Origin: Eimeria necatrix | Lineage: Eukaryota > Apicomplexa > Conoidasida > Eucoccidiorida > Eimeriidae | Reading direction: 5' to 3' | Assembly: GCF_000499385.1 (NCBI RefSeq) | Contig: NW_013651828.1 | Coordinates: 1-64,000 of the forward strand | DNA: 64,000 bases | Part shown: positions 11,604-23,016 of the stretch, piece after piece | Layout of the letters: each line of letters starts with the position of its first letter | How positions within the stretch are numbered: the stretch's first letter is position 1 | The notes under the pieces: model-generated | The model's input: only the letters and a program-made list of their open reading frames with translations | What the model was told of the DNA's origin: nothing | Database searches by the model: none | Made by a program: the position numbers and the translations under genes

Positions 11604-14595
11604 CTACTGCTGCATGCCTTGTATGTTGGGATACTTCTGCTGCTGTGTTGTGGAAGTAGCAACACCCGCAGCAGCAGCGTTTGCCTGCGAGCTCGCTAAA
11701 TATTGCTGCTGGTAATGGTGCATGTACAGCTGCGGCATCAGGGCGGCTGTGATCTGCTGCATGTACGGGTTATTCGCAGCGGCAGCTGCAGTGGTGGCCG
11801 GCAACGCGGCAGCAGCAGCTGCTGCTGCAGCAGTGTTAAGTGAGGCTTGGGTGCCGTAGGGACTTGAAACCTCAGCTCGGCTTCCCGATGTTGTTGTGGA
11901 AGATGTAAGCGGCCACTGGGGCACAGCTGCCTGCTGAAGCAGCTGCTGCTGCAACTGCTGTTGTAGCTGCTGCTGGTACTGAGACCCTCCCAATGGCAGC
12001 TGCTGAAGGTGCTGCGGTGGTAAAATCCCCCCCCCACCAAGCTGCTGCTGTTTCCTTGACTCCGAAGCTACAGAAACAAAGGTCACTTGGCCTGAAAACC
12101 TCAGCAGCAAGCTAACACCTCCTTTCATGCAACAACAGTAGCAGCGAAAAAAACGAAGGTCCAGCCAACACTTTGAATGGCAATTACAATGGCAGCAGTA
12201 TCGCCATCAGAAACGGCTACGGCGCAAAAAATGCACGGCAGAAGGTGGAAACCAGGAGCTATTGAGTATTATCTTACCATCAATAACTCGCTGTGCCTGC
12301 GACGCCGCCTTCATGAGCGCCTCTGGGTCCTCAAATACAACAAATCCATAGCCCTTGGAGGAGCCGTCCCTATTGCGCACTATCGCTGTCTCCCTCACAG
12401 TACCGAAACCCTCAAACTCTTGCTTAAGGCGACGTTCGTCACAAGTATCGGGTACGTTCCGCACAAACAAACGGCATCCTTGGTTGGGACCCAAGAATGC
12501 CCCTGCACAGACACATGGGCCTAACCACCGGCACAGCCATTAGTCCCACTCTATCCAGGTTGCTGTTAGACTGCGAAGGGTAGTTCGCTCTACTGCTGAA
12601 AGTAGAAACTGAGCTGAGCAACTACACATACGAGAGAAACCACGAGAGCAACGTGTGAAACAGCTACATGCGTAAGAAACCACTAGAAATGCAAACAGAA
12701 CGTAGGCCTGTACTGTCAGAGGCAAAAACACAAATCCAATACAAACCACGAAGCAGACACGAACAAAAAGACGCACGTTTCATGGCCGCGCCTTGGTCTT
12801 GCTGCGACGCCAGCTTTATGCTGAGAGGTCGGCCATCTATTGTCACCTCCGACTGGAGAACGCGGGCCACGTCTCCCATAGACTTATATGTCACAAATGC
12901 GAAGCCCTTGTTCAGCCCTGATGAACACATAGAAATTAAATGAGCAACCATGGTATAAGCACCACCAAACACACGGGCAACAACAAAAAATGTCCCAAAC
13001 ACAAATATAGAGATTGGAGGGACCCGCTGAAACGGCAGTTACAATAAGACAACATTTGGCGCAACGTTAGAAAACAAAAAAAAAGCGCGCGCGCACCAAG
13101 AGCCAAACAATTCCAAAGCAGAGAACAACAAGACTACAGAACAGGCAAATCACTATGGCGTACAGCCCCATCCCCAAAATGAAATTACGCTCGAGCCCAG
13201 GTTGCTACTTGCCCATTAGACGTATCCGTGCTTTTCTTGCAATCTGATTGCTGCCCCACATCTGTTTTTACTGCCGTCTCAACTTTCAGTCATGCACTAC
13301 ATGTCGTTTAACGGCCTGTTCAATTACTGCTGCATCGATTTGCCATTAGCGCATACACGAGCTTGAAGTACTGTCTTGTACCTGTATTCCTATCAATAAC
13401 TAATTTAAAGTCTTCGATTGGCCCATACGCCTCCACAGTTTGCCTGAGAGAGACTTCGGTGGCTGTATATGGCACATTGCGTATCATCAAACGACGGCTG
13501 CTGGGATCGGCCTCTATGAGGGCGTAAAGGGCGTTTTCAACAGCTGCAGCGGCACAAACGGATACAGACACAGAACTGACCATTTACTAACAATAGGATG
13601 TGGCACCCCCATATATGTGCGAGTATTGAAAAACATAGGAGGTGCATATACACAGAACCACACACCCACATGCATATGCGTATGCAGCCAGGCTCCTTTC
13701 CGCATACGCCCCTACAAATGCGCCCCAAAAAAAACATGTCCTATCACGGTTGCTATTGCTGTTCCCCAAGCTTCCCCCGCATGGGCTGCGGAAGCCCCCA
13801 ACCTTGGTCTCTACTATCATGAGCCAAGCAAACGACACAGCGAATGCAAACAACCAACAAAAGCGGGTGCGCACGTAAGAGTACACCTGACGCCGACAGG
13901 CCCTGAACTAGTCACCCCACCATTTCCCGCATTCGCAAAAGCCCGACACGAACTCACGCACGCCTCAATGCTGTTACGCAAGTATCTACTGAGGTGAGAC
14001 CGAACTCCATGCATCGACCTCTTCTCCGTTAGCACTCACAATTTCCAGGGACCCTCACCGTGTCTACTCGCATTGCCTGCATTTACTCGTTTACCGCAGG
14101 AATGCATGCAACCTGTCAAGGCATACTTTTCCCCAGACATTCATGTTAGTACTTATTTTCAAAACTCTTTCCATATATGTATTTACCGGGGTAATGTGAG
14201 CACGCCCTCGCTAGCAGCATTTTGAGTTGTTCCTTAGTTAGAGAGTCTGTGGCTCTCTTTAGTCTCTCTGCTGTCGCCTCATCTATTTGGGGCAATTCCT
14301 CGGGGGCTTTACGCTTGCGGCAGGGCAGGATGCCACTGGCCAAGCCCTCAGCTATGCTGTTCGGTGCTGGCTCTCCCTGTGGGCTCACACCCGTACTGCT
14401 GCTGCTGCTGCTGGCTGCCGCAGCTGGGCTGGCAGCAGCAGCAGCTGCTGCTGCTGCTGCTGCCGCTGCAACAGCAGCCGCAGCTTTCTCGTCGCCACCT
14501 TCCAGACCCCAGTGCTGCTGCTGATCGTGTTGCGGTGCTGCTACACCCTCAGCAGCAGCAGCACCAGCTATTATGTTCCCCTCTCCTGTCGACAT
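11604..14595 (-). CDS. two-RRM RNA-binding protein, UBA2/CELF-like
   Basis: Five exons join in frame: 14595-14187, 13543-13382, 12917-12777, 12502-12278 and 12067-11604 (1401 nt, 466 aa), all with GT-AG introns. The N-terminus is an Ala/Ser run, then RKRKAPEEL and LTKEQLKMLLARACSHYP. That leads straight into RRM1: RRLMIRNVPY (RNP2) and, across a splice, NTGLNKGFAFVTY (RNP1). RRM2 has CRLFVRNVP (RNP2) and SSKGYGFVVF (RNP1). The C-terminal third is rich in Gln, Ala and Tyr and looks disordered. An 'LTKEQL ... EADP.RR' lead-in before the first RRM is typical of plant UBA2/UBP1-associated and hnRNP-like proteins, while the two-RRM plus low-complexity tail also resembles CELF. A role in mRNA binding, stability or splicing is inferred. 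The single-nucleotide exon phases all agree, which supports this model. Confidence 0.87.
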
Positions 14596-15521
14596 GGCGT
14601 CTAGAGCTTTCCCCCTTAAGGTAGGGCCTTTGCTGGTTGCTACTGAGGCTATGTAGCCAGTTTACGTTTGCTACAGCAGCCAGGCACCGCAAACAGCTGC
14701 AAATGCACCAGCGGCAGCAGCAGATACTTCGAGGCCAGGAAGACAGCAGCAGCAGCAGCTGCAGCAGCAAAAGGTCAAAACGGCCGAAGAGATGCAGCAA
14801 CAACAACGCCAGAACCAGCAGCAGAAACAGCAATAGCAGCTGGCGGTCTACTGATGCACGGGCGGCTGCGCGACGGGCAGAACAGGCCGTCTTGAAGAAG
14901 AGGCAGCAGCAACAGCACAAGCACCTAGTGAGGGGAGCCAAATTGGGGCGACCACGAGGCGCTTGATTCGCTGTACATGCGCCCCAACGGCAATCCAATT
15001 TTTCTGAGGCAGCAGGCAACGCCAAGCGCGTGCAACAGCAGCCGGCCTCAGAACAACAGCAAAACACAGCCGAACAGCAGCCAAAGCAGCAGCAGCTAGC
15101 AAAGCAGCGACAGCCGTTTCGTGCTGCTGCGTAGCAGCGGCAGGAAGAAAGTGGGGGGGCAAGAGAGAAAGGGTTCCCGGTATTGCGTGATTTCGGTCCC
15201 CAGACCAAATTAATCCTATTCTTCCAATTAAGAAGATAAAAAATCAGAAATAAGTTGATGTTGGGAAGCAGGCGTTGCATCGCAGCAGTCGATGTGGGGC
15301 TTCCCGCTGCGACACCTGCAGCGCCGGTCACATCCCCTCACTCACTGCATGCAACATGTGGCCGGTGTATTGTTGGGGTCCATACTTCAACGAGAGTTAC
15401 ATGCATCTATTTCCATTCATGAAACATTTTGTTGTAGTACAGTATTTTAGTCTCTTCTTCTCCATTTCCAATGATACACAGACAAGGCACCGAAACGTCC
15501 AAGCTCGAGGATGGGCCGCCG
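14596..15521. repeat. CAG-rich region upstream of the RRM gene
   Basis: From about 14,660 to 15,130 the plus strand is packed with CAG/AGC triplets, like a coding stretch of this genome. Open frames exist on both strands: plus 14637-14966 (Gln/Arg/Ser-rich) and a longer Cys/Leu-rich frame on the minus strand. Neither has a recognisable domain. A different plus frame near 14,935-15,090 reads MRPNGNPIFLRQQ before a Ser run and a stop. This may be 5' UTR of a neighbour or an unrecognised plus-strand gene; I cannot decide. Confidence 0.4.
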
Positions 15522-15593
15522 GTCCGAATCGTCTAGAGGTTAGGACAACACGTTGTGGCCGTGTAAACCCAGGTTCGATTCCTGGTTCGGACA
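15522..15593 (+). tRNA. tRNA-His (GTG), copy 2
   Basis: A 72-nt cloverleaf with perfect acceptor pairing (GTCCGAA with TTCGGAC), discriminator A, anticodon loop TTGTGGC (GTG, His) and a canonical T arm, CCAGG TTCGATT CCTGG. It is followed by a TTTCTCTTTTTT run suited to pol III termination. As in copy 1, the genome has a G at position -1. It differs from copy 1 by one T-loop base and shares no flanking similarity, so the pair is dispersed rather than a recent segmental repeat. Confidence 0.95.
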
Positions 15594-18500
15594 ATTTCTC
15601 TTTTTTCAGAGCGAATTCATGTTTTGGATCAAGTATTCAGCCTGAAAGGCTGCATTACGCAGGTTGCATTCGGTTCTTGCTATACCGGGTGGAAGGACTG
15701 TATGGATGCAGGACCGCACGCATTCAGCGAACAATCGTAGCGGTTGTACATGCGAACGAGCATTACTGTTTGGAGCACTTCGAGGCATATTCGGCAGGCG
15801 TTGTGCCTTCGTTCATATACGAATTGCTTAGGCACAGCAGGAATTGTGGAAATTGGGAGCACACTGTAGGTCTACGTACAGTTCAGCGTTCTCCCCCAGA
15901 GCAGCTGCAACCAGACTACACAACTCCAGCGTGTGAGAATTCCGCTAAACGAATGCGCAGGCACCAGCAGTGGCCACCAAAATTTTTGTTTGCATCACCG
16001 GCAGCATGAGTACTGGAAGAGTTGAACCTACCATGAACCTTGAGTACGGAATATAAGAACATCATTTCCGCTATAACGGCATCGTGTAAAGGCTAGCAGT
16101 GGCAGAGAATAGTGATTTTTTACTGCTAGCTGTGGGGTGCAGGGCTTCACATGGCTCAACGAACGCGACTTGTAGGTTGCACTGCGCCACCAGCATGTGG
16201 TGTATCCCCTTTAGGCAGCAGTGTATGTACTCCAAGGGACGGAACAGCAATCACTCCGCGCCATTCAGCTGGCCCCCGCGATCAGCACTTCCAGGCACCC
16301 AACAGCCCGCGAGAAGGCTCTCGCTATTCTTGTGGTGGCTGAGGCACCGGGGCAAAAGGAAAAGGCATCGCCTGCTTGCATTTCTCCTTACACACGAATA
16401 ACCGGCATTCGCAGTTCAAGTGCTGTGTAAGTTGTGCCTGTGGGCATTGACATGCAGGATGGCAACTCGGTGAAGTGCTAAGTTTCACCAGTGCCTTATC
16501 TGCAGTGCCTTGTCTGCCTCTTCTGCACTCCTTAGAAGGTTGGTTAGAATGCCTATAGAATTGGCATTTACTCCTCTCCCAAAGCATGCGTTTCAGGTCT
16601 CTCTCCCAAACTACATAAAATCCACCCCATAAATATGGCAGTTGGCCCTGTCAGAAGTAATGTGGGAAACGGCCTACCGAGCAGCAAGGCCGGGCATATC
16701 TTGAAAAATGGGGTTAAGTAATGCAATAAGCAGTTGATACTAAAATAAAAGGGCTGTTTGCCCTAAGGTATAAATTAGGAACGAGCTTCCCAAAAAGGTA
16801 GCTTCTAAGATCTCTTGAGTGGTCCTAAAGAGCTCATTCTTGTCTTGGACACAATTCGCTCGTTCTTGAACGTACCGCCGTTAATCCAACTGTAGCGTAC
16901 AGAACTACAATGTAGCCCGGTAACTATCTTCAGGACCGCATAGTTCCGCATACGTAGATTGGCCTAGTAACTGCCAACAATCAGCATCCAAAGGCGCATA
17001 TTCCTCCGGTAATTAGGCACAGTGAGTTCTGCCGTTAGTTCCGGGTGTCGGTGGCAAAAGGCAGCCGAAGCCGCAGTGCGCAGCACGGCCATGCGGGGAG
17101 AGAGATGCATTTGGGTAGAGACAATTTGGAATTGATCGAAAGTGCTGTTCGAACCCTTCTAGCATTTGTAAGGTGTCTGTACTGAGTACAGCCAAAAAAT
17201 GAACTTTTGCAGCCACGAAGAAGGAAACGAATAAAGGCTACACTGTGCTACGCTTACTACACCGGCCCTTGTTGGGAAAGGTCAAATCGTTTGAGCGGTG
17301 GTTTCCCGGCGATGAATGACAGGCTGAGCTAACAAGGTGATGACCTGTGCTAGGTACACACTTCGTCCACAGCTTGCAGCGAGTAAATAACCACAAATAG
17401 TATTGCTAGCACTTAGAGATACATTGTCCATAAATGCAATGAACTTCATCATAACCACTACTAATCGCGAGGCCTTTTATTTGCCCATATTGCTGTGCGC
17501 ATTAGCTCTCAGGGTTAAGTGCCGCAGCAATCGGAAATTCGTTCGTGTTGAAGGACGAGAAATATGTAGGGAAGAACGACATAGCATCTATATGCTACCA
17601 AAGACATGAGCTTACAAAGCAGATTGAGGAGCTACGTGAACGTTCAAAGGGCTGCAAAGTTGTCACTAGAGCCTGAGGCCCCAGTCCGATCCATAAGGTG
17701 CTTAGATGCCCCATTTTTATTGCGTACTGCTCCAAAATACTGAAGGAAGATCGTAACGCTTGCTTGGTCGCGCTTACATTATTCATCCAAGGGCTGCAGC
17801 GGTACATAGTCCCAGGTCGCTATTTTCCACCAGCCTGATGAGCCTCCTTATCAAAATTATAGCGACACATTACATTTTTGAAAGAAAAGTGTTATTTTTT
17901 TCTTTTGTAAGAGCTGCCGCTCAGGAATCAGCCCACTGACCTAGAGCCCGTTTTCCATGCTTTTTTGGATTCCCCTTTCCCTGTATATCCAATCTAGCAG
18001 AGGTAAAAGGCTTCCACCGATTGACGTTGGTTCGTCCACCAGCAGGGGTGGGGCTGTCCACACTTTCAGCACACTGAAGGAGGCGAAAGGGTCGAGCGGC
18101 AGAAGAAAATTGCATCTGGCCAGTATAATGAATTTCGCGCGGACTAGGCCAACAAAATGTGCTTACTAGAAAGTAGGTGCCCTGTATGACAGCCAGTTAC
18201 GCAGTGGCGGTCGGAGCTAAGCAACGGGTACAGAATTGTGGGGATTGATACTGCTTCGGCCAAGCTCAAGCGGTCGGTTCCCCTTGCACATATTCTTCAA
18301 AGAAAGGTGTCCTCCTGGTATAGGCCGCTAATAATACTAAGAGCCATTTCTGTCATTTCGTAGCCAGGGCTGAGCCTGGCTGCTCTCACGTTGCGTTCAG
18401 AGCTCGAGACCAAAAACTTCGGGGACCTGCTGCGGGTGCATGCTAACGATTAAAACATTGCAGCATAAACCAGTAAAACGTGGACGGAAACGTCGAGAAT

Positions 18501-19572
18501 GCATCACAGCAGGTCGAGGATTCTAAGGCTTATCTGTAGGACTGGAAAGTGTTGCTAGCAGCTACGCAACACCATGGTCTCTCATAGTAAAGTTCACGCC
18601 GGCCAGTCCCTCCCTCACCATTTCGCATAGATTTTCGCTTCATGTATAACAGGATTAGAGCTGCATATCCAGAGATTGAAGGCGTCACTTTTGCGGAGCG
18701 CTTTCTCAGCTAGTGTCATTGGGCTCAGCTCCTCCATTCGATGTTCATCACACCGTGGGAATTTTGTACAAGAGAACTAAAGAAGCATTGTACAAGATTT
18801 AGGCTACACATGACACTTTGAAACGACTTATTGCGAATGGCAGAACACACGCCACCAGCTGGAGCTGCAGCAGCTGCAGCAGAAGGGAGCAGCCGCAGCA
18901 GCCTCAGCAGCCTCGCTATTGCTGATGCTGCTGCCGACAGATCTGATGTGTCTAGCCCAACAATGGGATGCGTCCTCCTTCGAAAATCGAATATTCCGCC
19001 GACCAATAAAATACCAAGAATAGAGAAAGTCAATAAAGAAGCTTATCTCAGGAATCCGTGGCGGTGTTACTGTTTAATCGCTTAACGCTGCATGGCCTCC
19101 AGGCTCCGGCAGTGAATTTGCGGAACGAGAACTGAAGTGGATGGGCAGCGCATGAGGTGTCCCTTTTTTGCTTAAGGGCGAGGGCAGAAGACAGTAAATT
19201 AGTTTTTGTGTCGTCTTTCTTCTGAGCGCTTATTGAGGCTAGCACGCAGCTATGTAGCAGGCAGTGGCCTGAGTTGCAGCAACTTAAAACCGCAGCGAGC
19301 GGGCAAGCGATGAGGTGGTGGAATCTTGGCAACCCTGCTACGAGTCTGTGTTGTGGTTTACTTCTTTCAAAAGATAGACAATTAGCCATTTTGCCCAATA
19401 CTCGCTGCCGTCGCTGCTTCTTCCAATCGGCTTGCGCCTTGGGGGACTTGCTTCAACAGCAGCCGCAGGGGCAGGAACTGCAACGGGCTTCTCGCGCTAC
19501 TGGATGTAGAGATCGTCTTTGTTTCCGAAAAGGCGTTTTACGTCTTCTGCAAATCGAGGCTTCAACACTGTG
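15594..19572. other. gene-poor 4-kb spacer
   Basis: No gene is supported in this stretch, the longest non-coding interval of the window. There is little CAG repetition before 18,850. Near 18,837-19,085 both strands are open. The plus frame starts MAEHTPPAG, has Ala and Ser runs and is about 82 aa. The minus frame starts with the hydrophobic segment FSILGILLVGGIF. By the sense-strand CAG rule of this window the plus frame is preferred, but neither resembles a known family. A hairpin (AGCCAGG/CCTGGCT) sits near 18,362-18,381. The right end should hold the promoter of the UNC-45-like gene. Confidence 0.4.
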
Positions 19573-22500
19573 ATGGCTTCTCTCCGTGCGGTCACCGGGA
19601 TTGGTGCAGCTGCTTCTTCAGAACCCGCAGCAGCAGCAGCAGCAGGGAATCTGTCAGCTGCTGCTGTGAATGATATCAAAGATGAGGGAAACCGTTTGTT
19701 TAAGGAGGGGGACTTGGCGGGGGCCTCTGCAGCCTACACTCGCGTTATAGACGCCTGCACAACAGCAACTGCAAAGGGAGTTCAAGCAAATGATGCGGTG
19801 GAGAATCCATTGCAGGAGGTGTTGGCTGCTGCTTATTGCAATCGTTCTATGTGTCGGCTAAAGCAGCAAGACTACAAAGGGGCAGAGACGGACAGCCGGG
19901 CTGCGCTGCGGCTGCAGCCCAATTACCCGAAAGCCCTTTACAGACAGGCCCTCTCGCTACGGTTGCTGGGGGACTACGGCGCTGCGGCTGAAGCCCTCGG
20001 CCGGCTGCTTCGGCTGGATCCCCGCAATAAGGAGGGGGCCCAGCTACTTCAATTGCTGCGGGAGACTCTAAAGCAGAAGGAGCAGCAGCAGGCGGACAGC
20101 AACATGCCTTCGGCCCTGCTAGAGACAGCGCTGAATGCAGACGAGACGGAGACCAAAAGGAGGCAAGCTTTTGCGCGCTTAGGGCAGATGGTTCAGCAGA
20201 GGGAGACGCTGCAAGAGGCCGTAGCAAAGGAGGGACTGCTGCAAAGACTAGCACTGTTTCTGAAGCAGCAAAACGGGAAAACACAAGCCGTCCCTGCAGC
20301 AAAAGCAACAGTTGCTGCTGAAGATGATTCAGCAGATGGGCTGGCAAAAGCTTCCCCCGACATTCCTGCTGCAGCTGCTGTCCCGGCTTCTGTTGAAGCA
20401 GCAGGGTGGGAGTTGCTAGCGGCTTTGGTTCAGTTCAGTCCGCTGGGTCTTTCTGACACTGACAGCAGCAGCAAAAACAGAAAGAGCGGCCAGGACCACT
20501 TGTTGCTCTCCGTTGATGAGCCCCTGGTGATCCCCTCACGCGTTCGCCTCTGTCGCGAAGCTCTGCGCAATATCTGGCGCTCTGAAGACTTTCTTTTGGC
20601 CTTCAGGAGACTTCAGAAGCAGGGCTTACTACCACCCCCCAGCGACAGCAACGGCAACGTGGACAGTCGCCACTGGCGCGGCTTGTGTTGTGTGTGTTTG
20701 CTGCGTGCCTTTGCCTACCTGAAGCAAAGTGAGGCAGACTCATTTGAACATGACTCTTCTTTCCTTACTGCGGTTGCTGCTGCTCTAGATTGCAGCGAGG
20801 CTCCCCAGCTGCAGGTGGCTGCGCTGCAAGCGCTTGCAGCCGTGGCAGACGCAAGGAGGCGCCTGGGCCTGAAGGCCAAGGCCCTAACACTGAGACACGG
20901 GATCGAAAGATCCATGGAGGCAGCCCTCACATTGCTCTCGGCAGCAACAGACGCCAAAGAATGCGGGACGGGCTCGCAGGAGCAGCAGCAACAGCAGAAG
21001 CAGCAGCTACTTACTCTTGAACGTAACGTGGAATTGGTGGTTGTATCTCTCTTCAGGCTTCTAGGGGACCGTGAGAGGGCAGAGGCCGACAGAGTGGACA
21101 TTCAGAGGCTCGCTGACCAGTTGCTGGCGCCTTTTCTTTCTCATTGCTGCAGCAAAAATAGCAGCAAGCAGGCGGAGACCTACGTAGGCCTTAAGGCGCT
21201 GCTATTCCTAATGACTGCTGACAGAGACAGCGCGAGGGATTTCATCCTCCAAGGCTCTCTCCTGCCTCACATCTTGTCAGCAGCAACGGGAGAAGCAGCC
21301 GCAGGAGCGGGGCTAGCGGGCACACTGCAGCAGCAACAACAACAGCAGGTGGGTACCGCGCTGCTGCTGCACTGTCTTGACTACGTGGAGCTGAGGCAGA
21401 AGCTGTTGGATGAGGACGGGATGAACACCATCCTGCAGCTGCTCAGAGAAAGAGACAGAGGAGACCCCCTAACGGCAAAACTGGCAGTGGCCCTCGCCCG
21501 TGTTTGCGTTCACAGCGCAGCAGTCAGGCAGGAGGTGCTGGAGCAAGTCGATTTCACGAACTTGCTACAGGAACTCTTGGTACAAATGCTGCAGAAGCAG
21601 CAGCAAAAGCAGCAGGGCTTGGATAATGACCTTGGTGTTTGTGTTCTTGAGCTTTTCTTCTTTTTGAGCCTTCATGCTGAGTTTAAGGATAAATTGTTGC
21701 ACCTCGGCAAGTCTCCAGACGGGCAAAAGGATCTTATAGACACTCTATTACAAGTAGGCAGCCAGTTCTGCAACAGCAGCACCGACAGCAGCCGAAAGGG
21801 CAGCGGCAGCAACAGCAGTCTGCCTCGCTATCTGTTGTGTGGAGGCCTGTGCAACTTGCTGCGGTCTCGGGAGGACAAGGACCGCATGCGCCGTCGGGGG
21901 TCCCGCGGGAACCCGGGCGGCGTTGACCTTGATGAGAGCCAACTGGAGGCTCTGGAAGCCCTCTACAGCTCTTTGCCTGCGGAGGCAAAGCCTGTGGCAA
22001 ACGGCGAGGTGGATTTAGGGGACGAATCCAACGTACGCACACTCCGTGAGCTGCTGCTGCAGCGGGGTGCGGTGAAGCTGCTGGTACGGGCCTGCACAGC
22101 CAAGCCCCTGCCTTCTGCAAATGTGCTTTTGGCAGCTGGCAAGGCTTTTCGCCTCCTTGCAAAAAACGAGAAGGCGAGGGGAGTTATGGTGAGGGAAGGG
22201 GCCCTGCGGGCCTTGCTGACGGCCATTGGGGCTTTGAAGGGATCCCCAGAGGACCAGCAGGACCTGCAGCAAGCAGCAGCACAACTGTGCATCTCTGTGG
22301 ATCCATCCCTTTTCAGCTACAGCGAGGCGCTTGACGCGGTGCCGGCCGTTTTGCCGCTGCTGCAGCACGGGCATGAGCTACTGCAGTACGAGGGGGCCCT
22401 CGCACTGACTAACCTGCTGAGTGTCAGCGAGGAGCTGCGGCTGCGGGCATTCGCCGGGGGCGCCTGGCGGAAGCTGGCTGAACTGATATTCACCGACAAC

Positions 22501-23016
22501 GATTTGCTGCGGGCAGCAGCACTGGAAGGTTGGTGCAACTTGGCGAGCAGCGAGAAGGTGCAGCTTGACTTGGGAGACAAGACAGAAGGCAATGCAGATG
22601 TACAGGACCTAAAGCTGCTGCTGGCGTTTTGCAGGGAGACAGAAAACAAAAGAGCGCAGCAAGCGGCAGCAGGGGCACTTGCCACATTACTCAACAACTC
22701 AAAAATCGCCAAGGCACTGCCCACCTACAGCAACTACGGCAACCTGCTGGAGGCCCTGGAAGAGGCGGAGCAGGACGAGGGGCCCCTGCTGGACCGGCTG
22801 CTTGCCTGTCTTTTCAACATATGGGCAGAAGAAGCTTCGACGGACGAAGAAAAAGAGACGAAAAAACAAGTTTTTGAAGCAGTGAACAAGCATAAGGATA
22901 AATTGAAGGGGCTTGCAGCAAAACTGGCCCAACAAATGCTTGCTGCCAACGAGAATAGCAATCACAAACCACAAGTACAAGATTCAACAGCGTCCGCAGG
23001 GAATGCCTCGAACTAA
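19573..23016 (+). CDS. UNC-45-like myosin chaperone (TPR + armadillo UCS)
   Basis: UNC-45/UCS proteins fold myosin motor domains, usually with Hsp90 bound to an N-terminal TPR domain. The frame is one uninterrupted exon of 1147 aa starting at the first ATG (MASLRAVTG). About residues 35-185 form three TPR repeats: NDIKDEGNRLFKEGDLAGA, AAYCNRSMCRLKQQDYKGA and NYPKALYRQALSLRLLGDY. They include the N and K/R carboxylate-clamp positions that hold the Hsp90 EEVD tail. The rest is helical armadillo-like repeats. Near the end, EGALALTNLLS and AAALEGWCNLASSEKVQ match the UNC-45 central and UCS signatures. Gln and Ala runs (for example near 21,310-21,350 and 21,590-21,615) lengthen it beyond the usual 930-950 aa. 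It is the only large gene here without introns. Apicomplexan gliding uses unconventional class XIV myosins, which are its likely clients (inference). Confidence 0.9.
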   Translation: MASLRAVTGIGAAASSEPAAAAAAGNLSAAAVNDIKDEGNRLFKEGDLAGASAAYTRVIDACTTATAKGVQANDAVENPLQEVLAAAYCNRSMCRLKQQDYKGAETDSRAALRLQPNYPKALYRQALSLRLLGDYGAAAEALGRLLRLDPRNKEGAQLLQLLRETLKQKEQQQADSNMPSALLETALNADETETKRRQAFARLGQMVQQRETLQEAVAKEGLLQRLALFLKQQNGKTQAVPAAKATVAAEDDSADGLAKASPDIPAAAAVPASVEAAGWELLAALVQFSPLGLSDTDSSSKNRKSGQDHLLLSVDEPLVIPSRVRLCREALRNIWRSEDFLLAFRRLQKQGLLPPPSDSNGNVDSRHWRGLCCVCLLRAFAYLKQSEADSFEHDSSFLTAVAAALDCSEAPQLQVAALQALAAVADARRRLGLKAKALTLRHGIERSMEAALTLLSAATDAKECGTGSQEQQQQQKQQLLTLERNVELVVVSLFRLLGDRERAEADRVDIQRLADQLLAPFLSHCCSKNSSKQAETYVGLKALLFLMTADRDSARDFILQGSLLPHILSAATGEAAAGAGLAGTLQQQQQQQVGTALLLHCLDYVELRQKLLDEDGMNTILQLLRERDRGDPLTAKLAVALARVCVHSAAVRQEVLEQVDFTNLLQELLVQMLQKQQQKQQGLDNDLGVCVLELFFFLSLHAEFKDKLLHLGKSPDGQKDLIDTLLQVGSQFCNSSTDSSRKGSGSNSSLPRYLLCGGLCNLLRSREDKDRMRRRGSRGNPGGVDLDESQLEALEALYSSLPAEAKPVANGEVDLGDESNVRTLRELLLQRGAVKLLVRACTAKPLPSANVLLAAGKAFRLLAKNEKARGVMVREGALRALLTAIGALKGSPEDQQDLQQAAAQLCISVDPSLFSYSEALDAVPAVLPLLQHGHELLQYEGALALTNLLSVSEELRLRAFAGGAWRKLAELIFTDNDLLRAAALEGWCNLASSEKVQLDLGDKTEGNADVQDLKLLLAFCRETENKRAQQAAAGALATLLNNSKIAKALPTYSNYGNLLEALEEAEQDEGPLLDRLLACLFNIWAEEASTDEEKETKKQVFEAVNKHKDKLKGLAAKLAQQMLAANENSNHKPQVQDSTASAGNASN

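Noticed and set aside
14549..15331. Minus-strand Cys/Leu-rich frame
   Set aside because: It is the complement of CAG-rich DNA (CTG/TGC read as Leu/Cys), a common artefact in this genome.
15275..16009. A 244-codon plus-strand frame
   Set aside because: It crosses the tRNA-His gene and has no domain or coding-like repeat composition, so it is a chance frame.
18362..18381. Hairpin AGCCAGG...CCTGGCT as a possible structured RNA gene
   Set aside because: A single 7-bp stem without a recognised RNA family or promoter boxes is too weak to call.
18725..19085. Small frames on both strands, including a hydrophobic FSILGILLVGGIF segment
   Set aside because: Both strands are open and neither has a recognised match or a supporting splice pattern, so I did not call a gene.
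19519..19572. Upstream extension of the UNC-45-like frame
   Set aside because: The extension starts at a TTG, while the first ATG at 19573 precedes the TPR domain normally, so the ATG was used.
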